The notes: generated by a model from the letters alone, not told the origin. Numbered from the stretch's first letter, positions 9,895 through 19,019 are shown. The stretch: DNA of 64,000 nt from Leptospira ognonensis (GCF_004770745.1 NZ_RQGD01000022.1:186001-250000), one strand, 5' to 3'. Made by a program: numbers and translations.

Positions 9895-10884
9895 TTAGGT
9901 TCTATTTTTTAACTTCCTCATTACTTTTAGAAACGGCATATAGAAAATCCTAAAGAGATTGGTAAAATCTTTTCCGTTTTCATCCTCTGCCAGACCAAAA
10001 ATGAGTTCTTCTTTTGCTGTGGGAATATATAAGGTCCCATAAAAATAATCCCAAAATCCAAAAATAGCGCCTAAATTTTTATCAAGGTGCTTTGGACCAA
10101 TGCTGTGATGGATTTGGTGTTGAGCTGGACTTAGCAAAATATAACTCAATGTCTTTGGAAAATTCAACCAAACATGAGTATGTCGAAGGTTGCTATACAG
10201 ATGAAATAAAAAGAGTCCAAAGTTGACTCCCGCTAAGGTGTACATGGTGATCCCGGGAAAGAACAAAACGAAAACTCCTGTTACAATACCAGTGCTGATC
10301 CCACTCAGTGTATTTAAAAGGAGGCTCTCTATTGGATGGATCCGGTAAACGGTGAAGGGATTCAGAGTCTTTGCCGAGTGATGGAATTTATGAAATTCCC
10401 AAAGAACTTTATATTTATGTTCCAGACGATGGATATAAAAGCGACTAAAGTCATAGGCACATAGAAAGATAAACGTATAGATTATCTGAATCCATACCGT
10501 GGAACCCAGATTGAATGTTCCCACTAAGGATTGTAAAGTTGAAAATGTAAGGATGGAAACTGATAAGGAAGTGATAACAAAGTAAGATAGAAATGATGTA
10601 TATAGAATTGTTTCTACAAAATAATACACATAATCAGTAATAGAAGAAGGATGTTTCCAATGCGCGAAATCAAAAGATTCGCGAAGCACATTGCTCATGG
10701 TTAATTGTTTGTTTTTCCAAAGAGAGAGTAAGATAGTTAAAAAACCAAGCACAAGTGCACTCAATAGATATAACCATGAGAGTCTTCCGGTGGTTTTTAA
10801 AATGTTTAAGATAGGAAGTGCTAGAACATCTAAAAACGAACTGAGCAAAGAACTGAAAGGAAAATGCTCGATTTTTAAATCCAT
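9895..10884 (-). CDS. Fatty acid hydroxylase / sterol desaturase family membrane protein
   Basis: 329 residues with several membrane segments and the di-iron histidine clusters of the superfamily: HRLEH, HKFHH, the RHTH region and HQIHH, spaced as usual through the second half. Such enzymes hydroxylate or desaturate lipid substrates at a membrane-bound di-iron centre; the substrate here is unknown. It is transcribed away from the LpoB-like gene with only 18 bases between the two start codons, and converges on the TonB receptor gene. No other methionine lies near the N-terminus, so the start is reasonably firm. Confidence 0.85.
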   Translation of the reverse strand: MDLKIEHFPFSSLLSSFLDVLALPILNILKTTGRLSWLYLLSALVLGFLTILLSLWKNKQLTMSNVLRESFDFAHWKHPSSITDYVYYFVETILYTSFLSYFVITSLSVSILTFSTLQSLVGTFNLGSTVWIQIIYTFIFLCAYDFSRFYIHRLEHKYKVLWEFHKFHHSAKTLNPFTVYRIHPIESLLLNTLSGISTGIVTGVFVLFFPGITMYTLAGVNFGLFLFHLYSNLRHTHVWLNFPKTLSYILLSPAQHQIHHSIGPKHLDKNLGAIFGFWDYFYGTLYIPTAKEELIFGLAEDENGKDFTNLFRIFYMPFLKVMRKLKNRT

Positions 10885-10902
10885 AGAATCTAAACTAATG
10901 CT

Positions 10903-11478
10903 ATGAAGCTTTTTGTCCGCGTCAATATCCTTATCCTTATTTCGATTTTCTTTACCTCAGGATGCCGGTCGGTCACCTATGCAGATCCGAGTCACGTACA
11001 AGGAACAAAACAATGGGGAGTCAAAGAAGTCAGAGAGACTTCCGAGAGTATGGTTAACTCACTCTCAAATCATTATTTTACAGAAATCAAAAACGGTTAT
11101 TTCGAATGGGAACGATTTAAGAACAATACCTCGGAACACATTGATACCGATCTCATCAGCAATGAAATCTCAACGGGACTTGTCAAAAGAAATGTCCCGT
11201 TTGTAGACACGAGACTTCGTGAAAATTCCAGTAAAGAAGTCAGTTTTGGTCAAACAGGTATGGTAAATGGTGAAACCAGAGTCGCCATCGGAAAATTTAA
11301 ATCTCCATCGCATGCATTAAAAGGCGAGTTAAATGATTTAGTAAATTACGAGAGTGGTAAAAAGATTCAGTATATTGTGGTAACATTAAGATTAATCAAA
11401 TTGGATTCCACCAGAGTAGAATGGATGGAACAATCAAAGTTTTTAAAAATAAGCACCGTCGAAGGATATGGACTTTAA
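10903..11478 (+). CDS. LpoB-like lipoprotein (penicillin-binding protein activator family)
   Basis: 191 residues with lipobox TSGC. The C-terminal half follows the LpoB pattern: two predicted strands around GKFKSPSHALKGELND, then the hallmark IQYIVVTLRLIKLDSTRVEWMEQ region, close to YxVTLxLxDxxSxxxEW of family members. In Enterobacteria LpoB activates PBP1b from the outer membrane. LpoB-like proteins also occur beside COG3014-type lipoproteins, as here on the opposite strand, so a different partner is possible. There is no obvious ribosome binding site before the ATG. Confidence 0.65.
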   Translation: MKLFVRVNILILISIFFTSGCRSVTYADPSHVQGTKQWGVKEVRETSESMVNSLSNHYFTEIKNGYFEWERFKNNTSEHIDTDLISNEISTGLVKRNVPFVDTRLRENSSKEVSFGQTGMVNGETRVAIGKFKSPSHALKGELNDLVNYESGKKIQYIVVTLRLIKLDSTRVEWMEQSKFLKISTVEGYGL

Positions 11479-11481
11479 ACT

Positions 11482-11898
11482 TTATTTATCAGTGTCTGAG
11501 AAAAATCCATACTGGATCGGTATTTTTCCAAAAGGTTTCACGATACGAATCGACTTCGCCTTACTATTGCTAATCGGAATATCTATTCTCTTTGTATGAG
11601 AGGGCGTAATCCAAATGTATTCTGGTAAAAAACGAACATAACGATATTCTTTAGATGTATCTAAGTCTTCTTTGATATTTTTGGCTGTCCCTTCGATTGC
11701 GACTTTACTCCATTCCGCGCCTTTTACTAAACCAAAGACCATGATCGCTAATCCAATCGCCCCTAGCTCATTTATATTATTGGTAACCCCGAGATACGTT
11801 AATCCTCCTCCTGCGGCGATAATAAGTGAGCTTGCTACTATTATCGCAGTAATTTTTACTCCACCTTTCGCTCCTTCTTTAAGAGCCGATGCCGACAT
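11482..11898 (-). CDS. C-terminal part of a broken COG3014-like lipoprotein
   Basis: 139 residues from an ATG at 11898, with a hydrophobic Gly/Ala-rich segment (TAIIVASSLIIAAGGG) and a conserved-looking tail (YRYVRFLPEYIWITPSH). The frame stays open upstream to 11991, adding about 31 codons that read like protein (HELIEDSKYFQRMSAS), with no ATG, GTG or TTG before 11898. It thus abuts the stop of the TPR-containing gene upstream in another frame. Together the two segments match the expected length of a COG3014-type protein. I infer that this is the C-terminal half separated by a frameshift. Alternatively it is an independent small membrane protein. Confidence 0.5.
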   Translation of the reverse strand: MSASALKEGAKGGVKITAIIVASSLIIAAGGGLTYLGVTNNINELGAIGLAIMVFGLVKGAEWSKVAIEGTAKNIKEDLDTSKEYRYVRFLPEYIWITPSHTKRIDIPISNSKAKSIRIVKPFGKIPIQYGFFSDTDK

Positions 11899-11981
11899 TC
11901 TCTGAAAGTATTTTGAATCCTCGATTAGCTCATGTATGGAATTATCTCTCGTTAAATGCCTCTGATTCCATGAATATGTTG

Positions 11982-12683
11982 TTAATTCAGGTTAGGCTTT
12001 GTTTTAATTACTGGCTCTGCACCGGGTCCGCCAAAAATAAGTGTAAATCCAGCAGGAGCCACTTTCATATTCGAAAGAGAACGTAAATTTTTGTTTTCTG
12101 GGGCAAGGATGGATGCTTTCTTAAAATCAACTCTTGCTTCCTCCCAGTTGCCGCAAGACAACCAGAGACTGGCTAAAAGTACACGCAAAGTAGGGTCATC
12201 AAACTGACCTTCGGCACTCCATTCGCCTGACAATAAATTGCCCGCGTAACGAGCCTCAATCGCGGCTTTTTCAAATTGTTTATCTCGAGCAAAATACAAA
12301 CCAAGAAGGATATGCATATAAATGATTTCTGCTTCGGACGCATAATATCCTTCACCAGTTTCTAAATAAAAAAACGATCTTAATTCCCTAGAAGCACTAA
12401 ACCTAAGCCGCTCTTTGCTAGTTTCCGCCAATTCTGCTAGATCGGAATAATCAAACTTATCCTTTAAGAAACCGATATGTGCCTTTTCCAATGTTGTAAT
12501 AAATTGCCCAGATTCTCCTGATGGAAATCTCTCAAAAGCCAATTCTGGATTTGTGTCTGCCCAAGCATCTTTTGCTCCTTGATAGTCTTTGCGAACAAGA
12601 AGGCTTTTACAATTCAGAAGAGAAATAATTAAAAAAAAACCCACAAAGATTGTGGGCTTTTTAACAAATCTTAGTCGAAACAA
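11982..12683 (-). CDS. COG3014-like lipoprotein, N-terminal TPR part (probably frameshifted)
   Basis: 233 residues from a TTG at 12683, with lipobox LLNC and TPR-like helices (AELAETSKERLRF, MHILLGLYFARDKQFEKAAIEARYAG, LASLWLSCGNWEEARVDF). The end FTLIFGGPGAEPVIKTKP matches the region where COG3014 proteins continue, but here a stop follows at 11982-11984. The missing C-terminus is readable in another frame directly downstream. The start is weak: TTG, no Shine-Dalgarno, 10 bases after the loa22 stop. The signal-peptide codons contain the loa22 terminator hairpin and a nine-base T run. Poor initiation plus a broken frame suggest decay, unless a sequencing error or frameshifting restores it. 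Confidence 0.6.
   Translation of the reverse strand: MFRLRFVKKPTIFVGFFLIISLLNCKSLLVRKDYQGAKDAWADTNPELAFERFPSGESGQFITTLEKAHIGFLKDKFDYSDLAELAETSKERLRFSASRELRSFFYLETGEGYYASEAEIIYMHILLGLYFARDKQFEKAAIEARYAGNLLSGEWSAEGQFDDPTLRVLLASLWLSCGNWEEARVDFKKASILAPENKNLRSLSNMKVAPAGFTLIFGGPGAEPVIKTKPNLN
12631..12657 (-). terminator. Intrinsic terminator of loa22 within the next gene's signal-peptide codons
   Basis: On the minus strand a 7-bp stem (CCCACAA, loop TCT, TTGTGGG), extendable by one G-C pair, is followed by nine T. It begins about 37 bases after the loa22 stop, the normal place for its terminator, yet lies inside the first codons of the TPR lipoprotein, where the T run encodes part of the hydrophobic signal-peptide core. 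Confidence 0.75.
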
Positions 12684-12693
12684 AAGATTTTTA

Positions 12694-13260
12694 TTATTTT
12701 GCTACAACTTGAAAAGTCACTCGTCTATTGATCGCATCTGTTTCTGAAAATCCAGAAATAGGTGCAGAAGAACCAGCAGCTTTTGTTACAATTCTGTCTG
12801 CAGGAATGCCTTGTTTTACGAGAGCATCTTTTACAGCATCAGAACGAATTTGTGAGTAATAGCTATTTCCTTTTTTTCCGCCCTCAGCTTCTTCTGGACC
12901 AGATGCATCAGCATGTCCGATGATTTGGAGAGCATATTCAGCCGGAAGTTTGTTCAAAGCTTCTTTAATATAAGCAACGTTATCTTTTGCCCAAGTATTA
13001 AAATCTTCCTTTTGGATGTCGGCTTGCTTGTATGCAAAACCTCTCTTACGAGCACCGTCTGGATAGCGGTAATCTTTAAGAGCTGTGTTGATTTCATCCA
13101 ACATAACTAAACTCATGTCCCGGTTAGCGACCGTATCAGTAGTAGTAGTGGATGTAGTTTCTGGAGCTGGTTCCGTTTTTGGTTCTGTAGAAGAACAATT
13201 TACGATTATGAGAGAAATACCAGCGATGATTGCGAGATTCGAAAGAATTGCTTTTTTCAT
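12694..13260 (-). CDS. loa22: Loa22-type OmpA-domain lipoprotein
   Basis: 188 residues: a signal peptide with lipobox IVNC, a short Thr/Pro/Glu linker, then an OmpA-like peptidoglycan-binding domain. The segments KDYRYPDGARKRGFAYKQAD, KLPAEYALQIIGHADASGPE, KQGIPADRIVTKAAGSS and NRRVTF line up with Loa22 of Leptospira interrogans as I remember it. Loa22 is an abundant outer membrane lipoprotein and was the first genetically defined virulence factor in that genus. The ATG has a good AGGTAGGT upstream. A strong terminator follows. The GHADASGPE and NRRV motifs are those that bind diaminopimelate in OmpA domains. Confidence 0.88.
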   Translation of the reverse strand: MKKAILSNLAIIAGISLIIVNCSSTEPKTEPAPETTSTTTTDTVANRDMSLVMLDEINTALKDYRYPDGARKRGFAYKQADIQKEDFNTWAKDNVAYIKEALNKLPAEYALQIIGHADASGPEEAEGGKKGNSYYSQIRSDAVKDALVKQGIPADRIVTKAAGSSAPISGFSETDAINRRVTFQVVAK

Positions 13261-13319
13261 CAGTTGACCTACCTTATACTGTCCATAGTTTAGTTCTTTT
13301 CACTAGATAACAACCGAAA

Positions 13320-14258
13320 ATGCAAATAAATGTCACCGTTTCTGAAGATTACACGGATTCCAGGCTAGATGTTTTCCTAAAAGAAAATGCTGGCGATGAT
13401 CTTTCTCGCTCTACCGTCCAAAAATGGATTGATTCTGGATTTGTCACAGACATTGCTACGGGCAAGTCCATTCAGAAAAACGGATACCGTGTCACACCTG
13501 GGGAAACCTTTTCGATTCTGATACCACCGAGACCAGCCTCCCGCCTCGATCCCATCCCTATGGATATCCCCATTCTTTATGATGAGGAGGAATTTATGGT
13601 CATCCACAAGAAACCAGGCATTGCTTGTCATAGTGGGCCAGGAGATGACCAACCTTCCCTCGTCAATGGGCTTCTCTATCAATTCAAACAACTCTCCAGC
13701 GTTGGTGGCGAACGTAGGCCGGGCATTGTCCATCGATTGGACAAACCGACGGAGGGGGCACTCGTGATCGCCAAGTCGGACAGAGCACATGCAGCTCTTT
13801 CAAAAATGTTCCAAGACCGGAAAGTGAAAAAACAATACAATGCATGGGTTTTACAATCTCCCGTCGAAGCACAAGCAACGATTCGTATGCCTATCGGTCG
13901 AAACCCGGTGGAAAGGATTAAAATGTGTGTGAGGGAAGATGGACGTGATGCCATTACACATTACAAAACCGAAGAGATCATTCAAACACAAACTGGTAGA
14001 AAGTTTTCTTTTCTTTCCGTAGAGATCGAAACAGGAAGAACGCACCAAATTCGTGTTCACCTACAAAAAATTGGATGCCCTGTGGTTGGAGATAGTTTAT
14101 ATTCTAAATCCGCCAAGGAATATGCCCAATATGGTATGTTACTATTTGCACGGAGCATTCAATTTCCACACCCATTCCAAGAAGGTAAAGTCATAGATAT
14201 CGAATTGGAACTACCGGAAAGATTTAAAACGTTTGCGAGAAAATGTAAAAGCTATTGA
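13320..14258 (+). CDS. RluD-like 23S rRNA pseudouridine synthase
   Basis: 312 residues. The N-terminal 60 or so residues form an S4 RNA-binding domain (DVFLKENAGDDLSRSTVQKWIDSG). The catalytic domain holds the HRLDKPTEGALVIAKS motif with catalytic D141, and the later RTHQIRVHLQKIGCPVVGDSLY motif. The S4 domain and the long form favour the RluD class (large-subunit rRNA helix 69) over RluA or RluC, but the target uridines are inferred from family only. It is divergent from loa22 with 59 bases between, and is followed 33 bases later by a universal stress protein. Confidence 0.88.
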   Translation: MQINVTVSEDYTDSRLDVFLKENAGDDLSRSTVQKWIDSGFVTDIATGKSIQKNGYRVTPGETFSILIPPRPASRLDPIPMDIPILYDEEEFMVIHKKPGIACHSGPGDDQPSLVNGLLYQFKQLSSVGGERRPGIVHRLDKPTEGALVIAKSDRAHAALSKMFQDRKVKKQYNAWVLQSPVEAQATIRMPIGRNPVERIKMCVREDGRDAITHYKTEEIIQTQTGRKFSFLSVEIETGRTHQIRVHLQKIGCPVVGDSLYSKSAKEYAQYGMLLFARSIQFPHPFQEGKVIDIELELPERFKTFARKCKSY

Positions 14259-14291
14259 TTTCTTTACCAGATGAGTTAGATTAGATTTAAC

Positions 14292-14723
14292 ATGGAAAAA
14301 TTGATACGCAAAGTTTTAGTTCCCGTAGATGGATCAGAAAGTTCCAAGCGCGCACTCGAGATGGCACTCGCCATTGCACAAGCGAGTAAAGCAGAGTGCA
14401 TTGTCCTAGAGGTAATTGAAGATTTTGGACCTCTTCCTGGTTATTATGATGCGGCTCCTGCAGGAAAAGACCGAGTCAAATGGATATCAGAACAAAGATT
14501 TGAAAAAGTGCATCCAGCCTTAGAGAGTACCCAAGTCAACTGGAGAAGGGTCGTTGTGGAAGGTTACCCTGCGGAAGAAATCATCAATGTCTCCGAGTCA
14601 GAAAAGGTTGATATGATCGTCATGGGAAGTCGAGGTCATGGAGTCATCGGAAGATTTTTAGTGGGAAGTGTTTCCGATCGGGTTGTGCACCATGCTTCCT
14701 GTAGCGTAACGGTTGTAAGGTAA
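14292..14723 (+). CDS. Universal stress protein (UspA family)
   Basis: 143 residues forming a single Usp domain. It begins [20 protein letters not shown], the usual first strand and nucleotide-contacting Asp. It ends with the ATP-binding loop [20 protein letters not shown] (G-x2-G-x9-G-S) and the final strand CSVTVVR. The intact loop implies an ATP-binding type. It converges on the adenylate cyclase gene. Confidence 0.92.
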   Translation: MEKLIRKVLVPVDGSESSKRALEMALAIAQASKAECIVLEVIEDFGPLPGYYDAAPAGKDRVKWISEQRFEKVHPALESTQVNWRRVVVEGYPAEEIINVSESEKVDMIVMGSRGHGVIGRFLVGSVSDRVVHHASCSVTVVR

Positions 14724-14740
14724 TACTCCTCTGATTATAT

Positions 14741-16078
14741 TTATAGAACTTGATATATATTTACAGGATTGTCTTTACCTCTTAGATGGATCTCTCCTAA
14801 AGAAACAAAGTTGTATTCAGACATGATATTTGCTCTTAAACTTTCTGAAATTAAGATATCAGCTCCATATTCCTTACAGAGAGATTCCATCCGACTTGCT
14901 ACATTGACCGTGTCTCCGATGACTGTGTATTCTAAACGTTCGCGAGTTCCTATATTTCCGACAATGACTTCCCCGTAGTTGATAGCAATTCCATGAGTTA
15001 ATTCTGCTTTTCCGGCTTTGTTCTGTTCGGCGTTAAACTCTTTCAAAGCTGTACGCATATTTAAGGCTGCAGATAATGCATTTTCAGCATCAAGGGATGT
15101 TGTGGTGGGTGTTCCAAATGTGGCCATGATCGCATCTCCAATATATTTATCAAGAGTTCCATTAAACTTAAACAACACCTCTACCATTCGAGAATGGTAA
15201 CGAGATAATAATTCGACAACTTCTTCTGGCGAAAGTGACTCGCTCAATTTTGTAAAGCCTCGAATATCACAAAACATGACTGCCACTTTCGACCTTGTTC
15301 CGCCAGGCTGAAAGAAATTATCATCTGCTGCCGTTATCTTGTCGGCGATACCTGGTGAAAAATAACGCTGCATTTGTGCTTTATCTTTTTCTAGACTCAC
15401 CGCTTTTCTAACGGTTGTTCGTGCGATCCAAGTAAGAAAGGTAAGCGCCATACTTCCAAAAAAAAAAGGGATAGCAACATGTACTACAAAGTAAAGAAAA
15501 TAACTAACCTTATCCGAAAGAACATGTTCATTAAACGTCTTCGTATTCATATCTCCCGCAATGGAAACAGCAAACACAAAAAAGCCTATTTGGCCGATTG
15601 TAAATACGATGCCAACAATTGCTGGGTAAATCGGTTTTAAGGCAAAACTATTCAGAATCATCAAGCCGACACTGAATGTATAAATCGAAGACTTCAACAG
15701 GAAGGCTGGAGTAACGGAAGTGCCGCCTACCGCCAAGTACCAGATAATGACTAAGATCGTTAATGACAGTCCATCCAGTAAGGCACTTAAGGTTCCGACT
15801 AAAGTAAGTAACTTCTTTTGTCGGATTAGAAAAAGAAAAAGACAAATCATAGTGATGACAAAAAAGAATGTAAGACTGGCATACATTCTTTCAAAATGAT
15901 TGGCTTCCGGAGAAAAACTTCCTCCTAGCATTGTGAGGAAAAAAAATATCTTTAATAAGAAGGAGATACGAAGTCCCTCGTATTCTCTTTCAAGTAATAA
16001 TTCGTCAGTTTTTGTCATGCCTTTAGGAACGTATCCCTCTCGCCCTTTTTCAAAATCAATAATTGATTCATCTGCCAA
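14741..16078 (-). CDS. Membrane-bound class III adenylate cyclase
   Basis: 445 residues from a TTG at 16078; an ATG 20 codons later (16018) is equally possible. The N-terminal half has about six membrane segments and a short linker (KDKAQMQRYFSPGIADKI). The C-terminal half is a class III cyclase domain: metal-binding Asp in VMFCDIRGFT, a second in DKYIGDAIMATFG, then LEYTVIGDTVNVASRMESL with the transition-state Asn and Arg. Lys in DKYIGD and Thr in EYTVIGD fit ATP rather than GTP. It probably makes cAMP in response to a membrane signal. Leptospires carry many such cyclases; the signal is unknown. Confidence 0.87.
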   Translation of the reverse strand: MADESIIDFEKGREGYVPKGMTKTDELLLEREYEGLRISFLLKIFFFLTMLGGSFSPEANHFERMYASLTFFFVITMICLFLFLIRQKKLLTLVGTLSALLDGLSLTILVIIWYLAVGGTSVTPAFLLKSSIYTFSVGLMILNSFALKPIYPAIVGIVFTIGQIGFFVFAVSIAGDMNTKTFNEHVLSDKVSYFLYFVVHVAIPFFFGSMALTFLTWIARTTVRKAVSLEKDKAQMQRYFSPGIADKITAADDNFFQPGGTRSKVAVMFCDIRGFTKLSESLSPEEVVELLSRYHSRMVEVLFKFNGTLDKYIGDAIMATFGTPTTTSLDAENALSAALNMRTALKEFNAEQNKAGKAELTHGIAINYGEVIVGNIGTRERLEYTVIGDTVNVASRMESLCKEYGADILISESLRANIMSEYNFVSLGEIHLRGKDNPVNIYQVL

Positions 16079-16205
16079 AATGATGGATTGTCCACTGAAT
16101 TTTTTTGGAACCTTTTTTTCAAATCTGCCAATTTTTCAAATTCGTAAAAAGATTTGCTGTTGATCTTCAATGCCTGAATGAAACACCTTGGGTGATCCTT
16201 CAACA

Positions 16206-17648
16206 ATGATGTTACTCTTACGACTTCTATTTCTGGCGCTATTATTTTGGTTTTTACAACCTTCCTTTGATGCCATTTATTACTATCACTTTGGTGAAGT
16301 GACAAACAGTGATGCCCTTTATCCTTATTTGTTTGTTAAGGATTTCAATCTCTCTCACACTTTAGTGAATGGCTGGGTTACTCCACCTTCACATTGTTTG
16401 TTTCCTGATTTGATCGTCATCTATATCCTTTCCAAATTCACTAGTAACATTTACTTGATCCACTTTGGATTTGCATTTTTCTGTTTTTTTTCCGTAATTT
16501 TTCTGCTTAGAGCATTAGGCCATTCGAGGAGCGTTGGACTTGTCGCAGCTTTACTCTTTCTCAGGATCGGAGAGATGTTCCCTCAAAGCTGGGGTCAATT
16601 TTTTCTACCTTCCTTTCATGGAACCGAATTTTTATTACTTGGAGTTTCTTTAAATATCCTTAAATTTAAGGAGACATTATCGTATAGACGTTCTCTCTTA
16701 TTGGGCTTTGTTTTCGCACTCTCGGTTTACTCTGAACTTTGGTTTTTGGTACATTCATTTTTACCACTAACCCTTGTTTGTTTGGTTAGCGAACGCATAC
16801 GACCAAACAAAATCCTAACTGCTGTTGCGTCTGGAGCCTCTTTTTATTATATATTTCTATATTTTCAAAGACAAACGGGTATCGGCTCCTATCTTCCCAA
16901 ACAATTTCCCTTAAAGGAATCCTTAAAAGATGCCTATACCTCCTTATCCCAAAATCCAGGAGATTTTTTTGGTCAACTTTTTAGTTTGTCAAAAAATTTG
17001 CCAGGGAACGATTTCCTCCTCCCACTATTCGCGATTTTATTTTTCTTAACAATTTTTCAGAGCCTAAAATACAGAAATCAGCTAAAATTTTTGATCTTAC
17101 CGTTTGGATTTTTATTAAGCTTAATTTTCGTTATGATTAGCAAAATTGAACCAAATGCACGTTATTTTTATTTTTTACCTCTATCTTGCGTCTCTTTATT
17201 CTTTTTTCAACTACAAGCAAAACCAAAAATGATGAAGCTAATTTCCTACATTTTCCTGATAGGGCTAATCTTTGTTTCGCATCGTTATTGGACCTCCGAA
17301 TCAATTCAGGCAAAGATCAATTCTGGTAAAAATTTGCAGGAGCAAAGAATTAGCTGTGCCATAGAAACGCTTTCGCAATGGGGAATTTCACCCGGCGCCG
17401 CGACATATTGGCCAACTAAATACTTGCGCGCGTTTAGTGACGCCAAATTACAACTTGTCCCTTTTACACCGGAAGGCATTTATTACCCTTGGGTGCATAA
17501 TTTAAATTGGGACAAATCACATCCATCCCTTCTACCGAATGCTTTCAAATGGGGGATTGCTGTACCTGGTCAAAATCAACTTTTTGGAAGGACCGGGATC
17601 GAAAACATTGTCTGTTCCGATTGGTTGCTAATGCGTATTTCCAAGTAG
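16206..17648 (+). CDS. Polytopic membrane protein of unknown function
   Basis: About 480 residues, taking the ATG-ATG at 16206; a TTG at 16188 is also in frame. Roughly nine to eleven hydrophobic segments are visible across most of the length. A soluble C-terminal part of about 90 residues follows (from CAIETLSQWGISPG, ending IVCSDWLLMRISK). An acidic residue after the first membrane segment (VTNSDALYPYLF) and the overall shape recall GT-C type membrane glycosyltransferases. I do not recognise a family signature, so that is only a suggestion. Confidence 0.7.
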   Translation: MMLLLRLLFLALLFWFLQPSFDAIYYYHFGEVTNSDALYPYLFVKDFNLSHTLVNGWVTPPSHCLFPDLIVIYILSKFTSNIYLIHFGFAFFCFFSVIFLLRALGHSRSVGLVAALLFLRIGEMFPQSWGQFFLPSFHGTEFLLLGVSLNILKFKETLSYRRSLLLGFVFALSVYSELWFLVHSFLPLTLVCLVSERIRPNKILTAVASGASFYYIFLYFQRQTGIGSYLPKQFPLKESLKDAYTSLSQNPGDFFGQLFSLSKNLPGNDFLLPLFAILFFLTIFQSLKYRNQLKFLILPFGFLLSLIFVMISKIEPNARYFYFLPLSCVSLFFFQLQAKPKMMKLISYIFLIGLIFVSHRYWTSESIQAKINSGKNLQEQRISCAIETLSQWGISPGAATYWPTKYLRAFSDAKLQLVPFTPEGIYYPWVHNLNWDKSHPSLLPNAFKWGIAVPGQNQLFGRTGIENIVCSDWLLMRISK

Positions 17649-17711
17649 GTGTATTTTTTTTTGTAGATTTTTATCAATTTCTTTTGGATGCTATGGTTCA
17701 AAGGAACTTCC

Positions 17712-18449
17712 ATGATAGAACTATTCTCAGACCCTACCGTTTGGGCTGCCCTCATTACGCTCACTGGCTTAGAGATCGTACTCGGTATCGATAATATAAT
17801 ATTCATTTCCATTCTCTCGTCACGTCTTGCCAAAAACCAGCAGAAAAGTGCCCGCCAGGTAGGTCTTATTCTTGCCATGCTAACGAGAATTATGTTACTT
17901 TTTTCACTTTCCCTGATCATGAAATTAACAGAGCCTTTCTTCACAATCCTTGGACACGCGATCAGTGGACGGGACTTGATTTTGATTGTCGGAGGACTCT
18001 TTCTAATCGGGAAATCCACGACAGAAATCCATCATAAATTGGAAGGGGAAGCAGAATCCTCAGAGAGTGAAAAAAAGAAGGTTACATTTACGAATGTGAT
18101 CATTCAGATCATGATTCTGGACATTGTCTTTTCCTTAGATTCTGTTATCACTGCCGTAGGTATGACAGATAATTTACTAATCATGATCACCGCAGTTGTC
18201 TTGTCAGTAGGATTTATGTTACTGGCAAGCGGAGGAATTTCCGACTTTGTCGATAGACATCCTACAATCAAAATTCTCGCTCTTAGCTTTCTAATATTGA
18301 TCGGACTAGCACTCGTTGGCGAAGGGATGGAGATGCATATACCAAAAGGATATATCTATTTTGCTATGGCTTTTTCTATCGCGGTAGAATTCCTAAACAT
18401 GAAAGTTAGAGGGTCGAGCAGCAAACCCGTAGTTTTAAAAGGTAAATAG
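17712..18449 (+). CDS. TerC family integral membrane protein
   Basis: 245 residues from the ATG at 17712, which has AAGGAA just upstream; an ATG at 17688 lacks this. About seven membrane segments are seen. The family motifs are present: TLTGLEIVLGIDNIIFISIL near the start, and the mirrored LDIVFSLDSVITAVG after the central loop, with Asp residues inside membrane helices. TerC-like proteins are implicated in metal ion (Mn2+) export during protein secretion or in tellurite resistance; the transported ion here is unproven. The next gene begins 1 base after its stop. Confidence 0.88.
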   Translation: MIELFSDPTVWAALITLTGLEIVLGIDNIIFISILSSRLAKNQQKSARQVGLILAMLTRIMLLFSLSLIMKLTEPFFTILGHAISGRDLILIVGGLFLIGKSTTEIHHKLEGEAESSESEKKKVTFTNVIIQIMILDIVFSLDSVITAVGMTDNLLIMITAVVLSVGFMLLASGGISDFVDRHPTIKILALSFLILIGLALVGEGMEMHIPKGYIYFAMAFSIAVEFLNMKVRGSSSKPVVLKGK

Positions 18450-18450
18450 C

Positions 18451-19017
18451 ATGAAAAGGCAAACGTTTTTAAGAAAATTTATATCCTTAACATCGTTTGT
18501 CTTTCTTCCATCACTTCTAAGGTCGCAGGAAAACAATATGTCAAAAGATAATTTTTCGAATGAATTAGAGAATGCCAAGTCATTGAAAGAGTTATCTCAA
18601 GTTTTAACAAAACTAAGAGAGGCAGAAAAAAATTTAGCGATCGATGGAACTTGGAGTTTGGGAACTGTTTTTTCACATTGTGCCCAAAGCATTCAATATT
18701 CAATCAATGGCTACCCTGATATGAAATCTACTCTATTCAGAAGTACGATTGGAAGCGCGGCCTTTGCCGTCTTCTCTCTACGCGGAAAGATGAGACATGG
18801 TCTGGAAGAACCGATTCCCGGATCGGAAAAGCTTGATCTCCAAATTCCATTTTCAACCGGACATAAAGAACTTTTGGAAGCTATCGCTTATTTTGAAACT
18901 AAAAAATCTGAAGATCTGAAGCCTCATTTTGCATATGGAAACTTAAATAAAGAAGAATATGATCAGGCACATGCACTTCATATTAAAAATCACTTTGAAA
19001 GAATTACTTTTATTTGA
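18451..19017 (+). CDS. DUF1569 (DinB-like fold) exported protein
   Basis: 188 residues. An N-terminal signal-like segment (FISLTSFVFLPSLLRSQ) is followed by a helical domain with the DUF1569 landmarks WSLGTVFSHCAQSIQYSINGYP and a late DQAHALHIKNHFERI. These proteins share the four-helix DinB fold and often have His residues placed for a metal. Here candidate ligands are H in FSHC and the two in HALHIKNH. No function is established. It follows terC with a 1-base gap, so it is probably co-transcribed. Confidence 0.68.
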   Translation: MKRQTFLRKFISLTSFVFLPSLLRSQENNMSKDNFSNELENAKSLKELSQVLTKLREAEKNLAIDGTWSLGTVFSHCAQSIQYSINGYPDMKSTLFRSTIGSAAFAVFSLRGKMRHGLEEPIPGSEKLDLQIPFSTGHKELLEAIAYFETKKSEDLKPHFAYGNLNKEEYDQAHALHIKNHFERITFI

Positions 19018-19019
19018 GT

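Noticed and set aside
16015..16305. 96-residue open frame on the minus strand between the cyclase and the membrane protein
   Set aside because: Overlaps the starts of both neighbours in other frames, has no ribosome binding site and no recognisable pattern.
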